Below, in pieces: positions 61,200 through 64,000 of a stretch of DNA of 64,000 nt; positions within the stretch are counted from its first letter, which is position 1, and each line of letters begins with the position of its first letter. Location of the stretch: the NCBI GenBank assembly GCA_963932465.1, contig OZ010792.1, positions 189,189,556 to 189,253,555 on the forward strand, written 5' to 3'. The notes below the pieces were generated by a model that was given only the letters and a program-made list of their open reading frames with translations, was not told where the DNA came from and did not search any database. The position numbers and the translations under genes were made by a program. Source of the stretch: Maratus speciosus. Taxonomy: Eukaryota > Arthropoda > Arachnida > Araneae > Salticidae.

Positions 61200-63700
61200 T
61201 TAAAAGATATTTATAATATTTTTAACTAGACTATTTATTACATATAACTTTATTTAAAAATGTCGCATGATAAATATATCAGCCTTAGAAATAGATAAAA
61301 TCGTACAATGTTTCTAATAATTCTGATTAAGCCAAAGAGAAGCTCTGTGCATGATATTCTGTTGCACCCCCCCCCCCCCCTCCTCTTCATTTTTCTTGCA
61401 CTTTCACAAAAAAATTAACATTTTTTGTACTCAAAAATACGTATATGGAAATAAATATTCGTTTAGATAAACATGGCTTTATTTATTTTTTATCTTTTAC
61501 TAATTTAAAAGTAGAAAATGTCGATTATAACAAATAAAAATTGAAAACAGAATTAAAATATAGATTTTATAAAAGTGCTAACAAAAATTATGACTCCTAA
61601 ACCAGGGACTAACTCAATTGCATCACGTTTTAATCGGAGACAGCATTTAAGCTATCGAATGGTATAATGTTGGTAAAATTAACTTACTTAACCGCATTAA
61701 AATAAACATAAATTGTTTTCAATCTACACAAGATTTTCTAGAATTTTCATTATGTAAAAGTATTGCAAATTCCTTAATCATATGTCTACATTATGTTACT
61801 GGAATAGACACTGCGTTTCTTACACCTTTTTTTAATTAAAAATTTTAAAGAAGCGTATTTTTCTTTTTTGATCGTCTTAAATACATATTTAAACACCTGG
61901 TTAAAGAAAAACATTAATGGAGGATTAAGCTGACTCAACACAGCTTAATTAAACATAAAAGTTGATTTAAATATCATTTTAACACAATATATGAAAAATC
62001 CCATATAAATTTCTTCGTTAATCATCTAAATATTTCGCCGCATTTGCAGCAATATCTATGTCGGTATTAGGCACAGGCTGAATACAAGCTTTCCTAAATG
62101 CGTAGTCCACTTCAAATTCTAAACCGGAAACGGGTCGAACTTTTCTTTAGTTTAACTGGTCAGGTAACTGAAATGGACAACGTAGCTCTTGACGTTTATA
62201 GGGTTATTTGATCTTTAAAATTAAAAAATAAAAACCGTGAGCCACTTTCGGGAATTTTTGTCGCATTTCCGAAACATGGGGGCGATGTAAAATAAACGAC
62301 GTGTATCTGATTGGAAATTTCTTTTAAAGAAATCGTTTTACATGCAAAAAATGTTTCGGGTTTTGTTTCTGAAGTTCGTATGCTTCAATGTATAACATTT
62401 ATTTATGATTCTTGCATTAAGATTTTATGTAAAAAAAAAACATTGTCGCATTTAGGCAGATATACCTTACTTAAATGAAGTTGCAAAATCCGCAAATAAA
62501 AAAATGGTGTTAATTCTAACTTTTTATTATTCATTAAAAGTTAACATTTTATGCTTGTGCTTAAATTTTTGAGACGGACCATAAATGTATAAAATGTGAT
62601 TTTTTCAAAATAATAAAATAAACTCAAATGTCGAATGAAAATAATTGTGATGGTATTTGATTATTTCCTATATTTGTGAAACATGCGAAATGTTTGATAA
62701 AGGCGTGCTTTTTTTATTTTTTAAAGGGCCATTTTTTAGAAAACAAATAATTATAAAAAAATATAAAGATGAGAGAGTATTCATAAGCAATTATTTCATC
62801 ATTAAAATTATTAAAACCTTATTAATATAAAATGAATGATAATTCTGAGGTATTTTTTGTTGTGCATTTTCCTTTATAATCAAAAATTTATTTAAACAAA
62901 ATAGTCCTTTTAACCATGATAAAAAAAAAGTTAACTTAGCCTATAACTTCAAAGGACTTTTTCAATGGTAGGCAGCATCACTTTATCTACTTCGTAAATT
63001 CACATATTTAATTATTTCTAAAACGGTTATATCTGACAATTCTTGAAAAGCTTGTATTTACATTTAAAAAAAATAAAAACATATTTTTACTTTTTCTCCA
63101 TACATACAAGTTTTCTTTCGGAAAAAATTACTTTTCCTATTCAGAACTTTTTTGGTGGTAATAAACATCAAATATCAGAACAAACATTTTAATTTAATCA
63201 ATATACACATACTAAAGGTCAATAGTTATTTTATTTACTTATATAAAGAATAAACTTTCTTTGCTATCTTTCAAATAATTTTATTAAGACATTAAAAGAA
63301 TGAAATTTTTCCATCAGTTCCCGGCTTCCATTTTTTTATGAAAATGTGTAGTAAAATTTGAACTTGAAAATTAATTTGACTAAGCTTCAAGTTTTCTGTA
63401 AATTTTTTAATAATTTTGAACGTATACATCAAGAAAAATGTTTTGGTCAGAATTCTTTAAATTTGTATGAAATTCAAAAGGCCTTGATAGGAAGTAGATA
63501 TTGAATCAATAAACAAATAACGAAAAAGAATTTTATTTGCATATGATAAAGAAAAAAAAATTCTTACCAGTTTAAAACATTGATATTATTTAAGTGATAA
63601 CACATGGAAAACTTTTTGTGTAACTATTTAGATATATATATGTGTGTCAAAATAAAGTTGCAGGTAAGTCATTGTTATGATAATTTAATAATCACAAAAT
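61200..63700. other. AT-rich stretch with one possible exon
   Basis: A 14-C run lies at 61367-61380 and the possible minus-strand exon at 62018-62140. Nothing else was supported. Confidence 0.4.
62018..62140 (-). CDS. possible terminal exon, unrecognised
   Basis: A 40-residue minus-strand segment ends in TAA and reads VRPVSGLEFEVDYAFRKACI, then PVPNTDIDIAANAAKYLDD. It is bounded upstream by an in-frame TAA at 62150-62148 and has only weak AG acceptors. Its GC content and its mix of charged and aliphatic residues are unlike the surrounding AT-rich frames, which argues for real or recently lost coding sequence. No domain is recognisable in so short a piece. Confidence 0.3.
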   Translation of the reverse strand, partial: VRPVSGLEFEVDYAFRKACIQPVPNTDIDIAANAAKYLDD

Positions 63701-63717
63701 ATCAATGAATGCTTTAA

Positions 63718-63894
63718 CAGGGTTCGTACGCTTCAAGGACTTTTAAGCAGCTTTTACCATAAATTTCGCAAAATAATATTTGCTTATTTATTGAAAAAAA
63801 ATTCTATCTTTACATATAGCTTCCAGTACTTTACGAAATTTCTGGTACTAAAACACCTAAAATCCCCTGAATCCCCTGATGCGTACGAACCCTG
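63718..63894. mobile_element. hAT-like MITE
   Basis: 177 bp with 14-bp terminal inverted repeats CAGGGTTCGTACGC/GCGTACGAACCCTG. Flanks are TTTAA-rich on both sides, but an exact 8-bp duplication is not clear. Confidence 0.65.
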
Positions 63895-64000
63895 TTTAAA
63901 AAATAGATAATCTAAAGGCAATTTTTACGAGTTCAAAAAAACATAACCGCCACCACCGTGAAATAAAAAAAAATTACCCTCTATGACACAATCATAATTT

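Overview
The window is AT-rich, gene-poor eukaryotic DNA that is mostly transposon debris and simple repeats. One intact protein-coding gene can be supported: an arthropod gustatory-receptor-type seven-transmembrane protein at 50233-51492 (+), followed by two decayed paralogue fragments. The receptor family, mariner/Tc1-, hAT-, piggyBac- and Helentron-like repeats and the base composition point to an arthropod, probably an arachnid such as a spider. The species cannot be named from the sequence.

Layout. 1-5800: AT-rich sequence with an old repeat ending in a GGTTCCGT/ACGGAACC hairpin near 4104. 5840-9187: two copies of an element built of ~120-bp tandem units with G-run/C-run hairpins, with a piggyBac-like MITE at 7277-7483 between them. 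9811-11688 and 21695-23860: two oppositely oriented copies of a Helentron/HINE-like element with ~325-bp tandem units. 15428-15892: palindromic MITE. 17174-18084 and 20584-24148: three copies of a ~0.9-kb TA-flanked element; one sits inside another, and the HINE-like copy is also inside the outer one, making a three-part nest. 24458-24993: TTAA-flanked piggyBac-like MITE. 26863-27161: tandem duplication. 27568-28357 and 35165-36703: one element family with 3 versus 7 units of ~152 bp. 30275-30350 and 37997-38257: tRNA-derived SINE sequence. 33285-33660 and 34485-34731: foldback elements. 41799-43760: dead Tigger/pogo and Tc1 transposases plus a 260-bp duplication with one visible mismatch. 47026-48701: a tandem repeat, a Helitron-like element and a hAT MITE. 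50233-52165: receptor cluster. 52170-63700: mostly featureless AT-rich DNA with small MITEs and, at 58178-59484, hammerhead-like motifs. 63718-63894: hAT-like MITE.

Three minus-strand stretches (39082-39267, 41180-41356, 62018-62140) read as short clean C-terminal coding segments and may be terminal exons or gene fragments; none was recognised.

The most unusual signal is a recurring hammerhead-ribozyme-like core, CTGAYGA-N-hairpin-GAA, followed in all four cases by a self-complementary hexamer (ACGCGT twice, AGTACT, AGGCCT). This is the arrangement expected if the motif works as a dimer. Two sit in opposite arms of an inverted repeat, and one lies in an element flanked by perfect 14-bp direct repeats.
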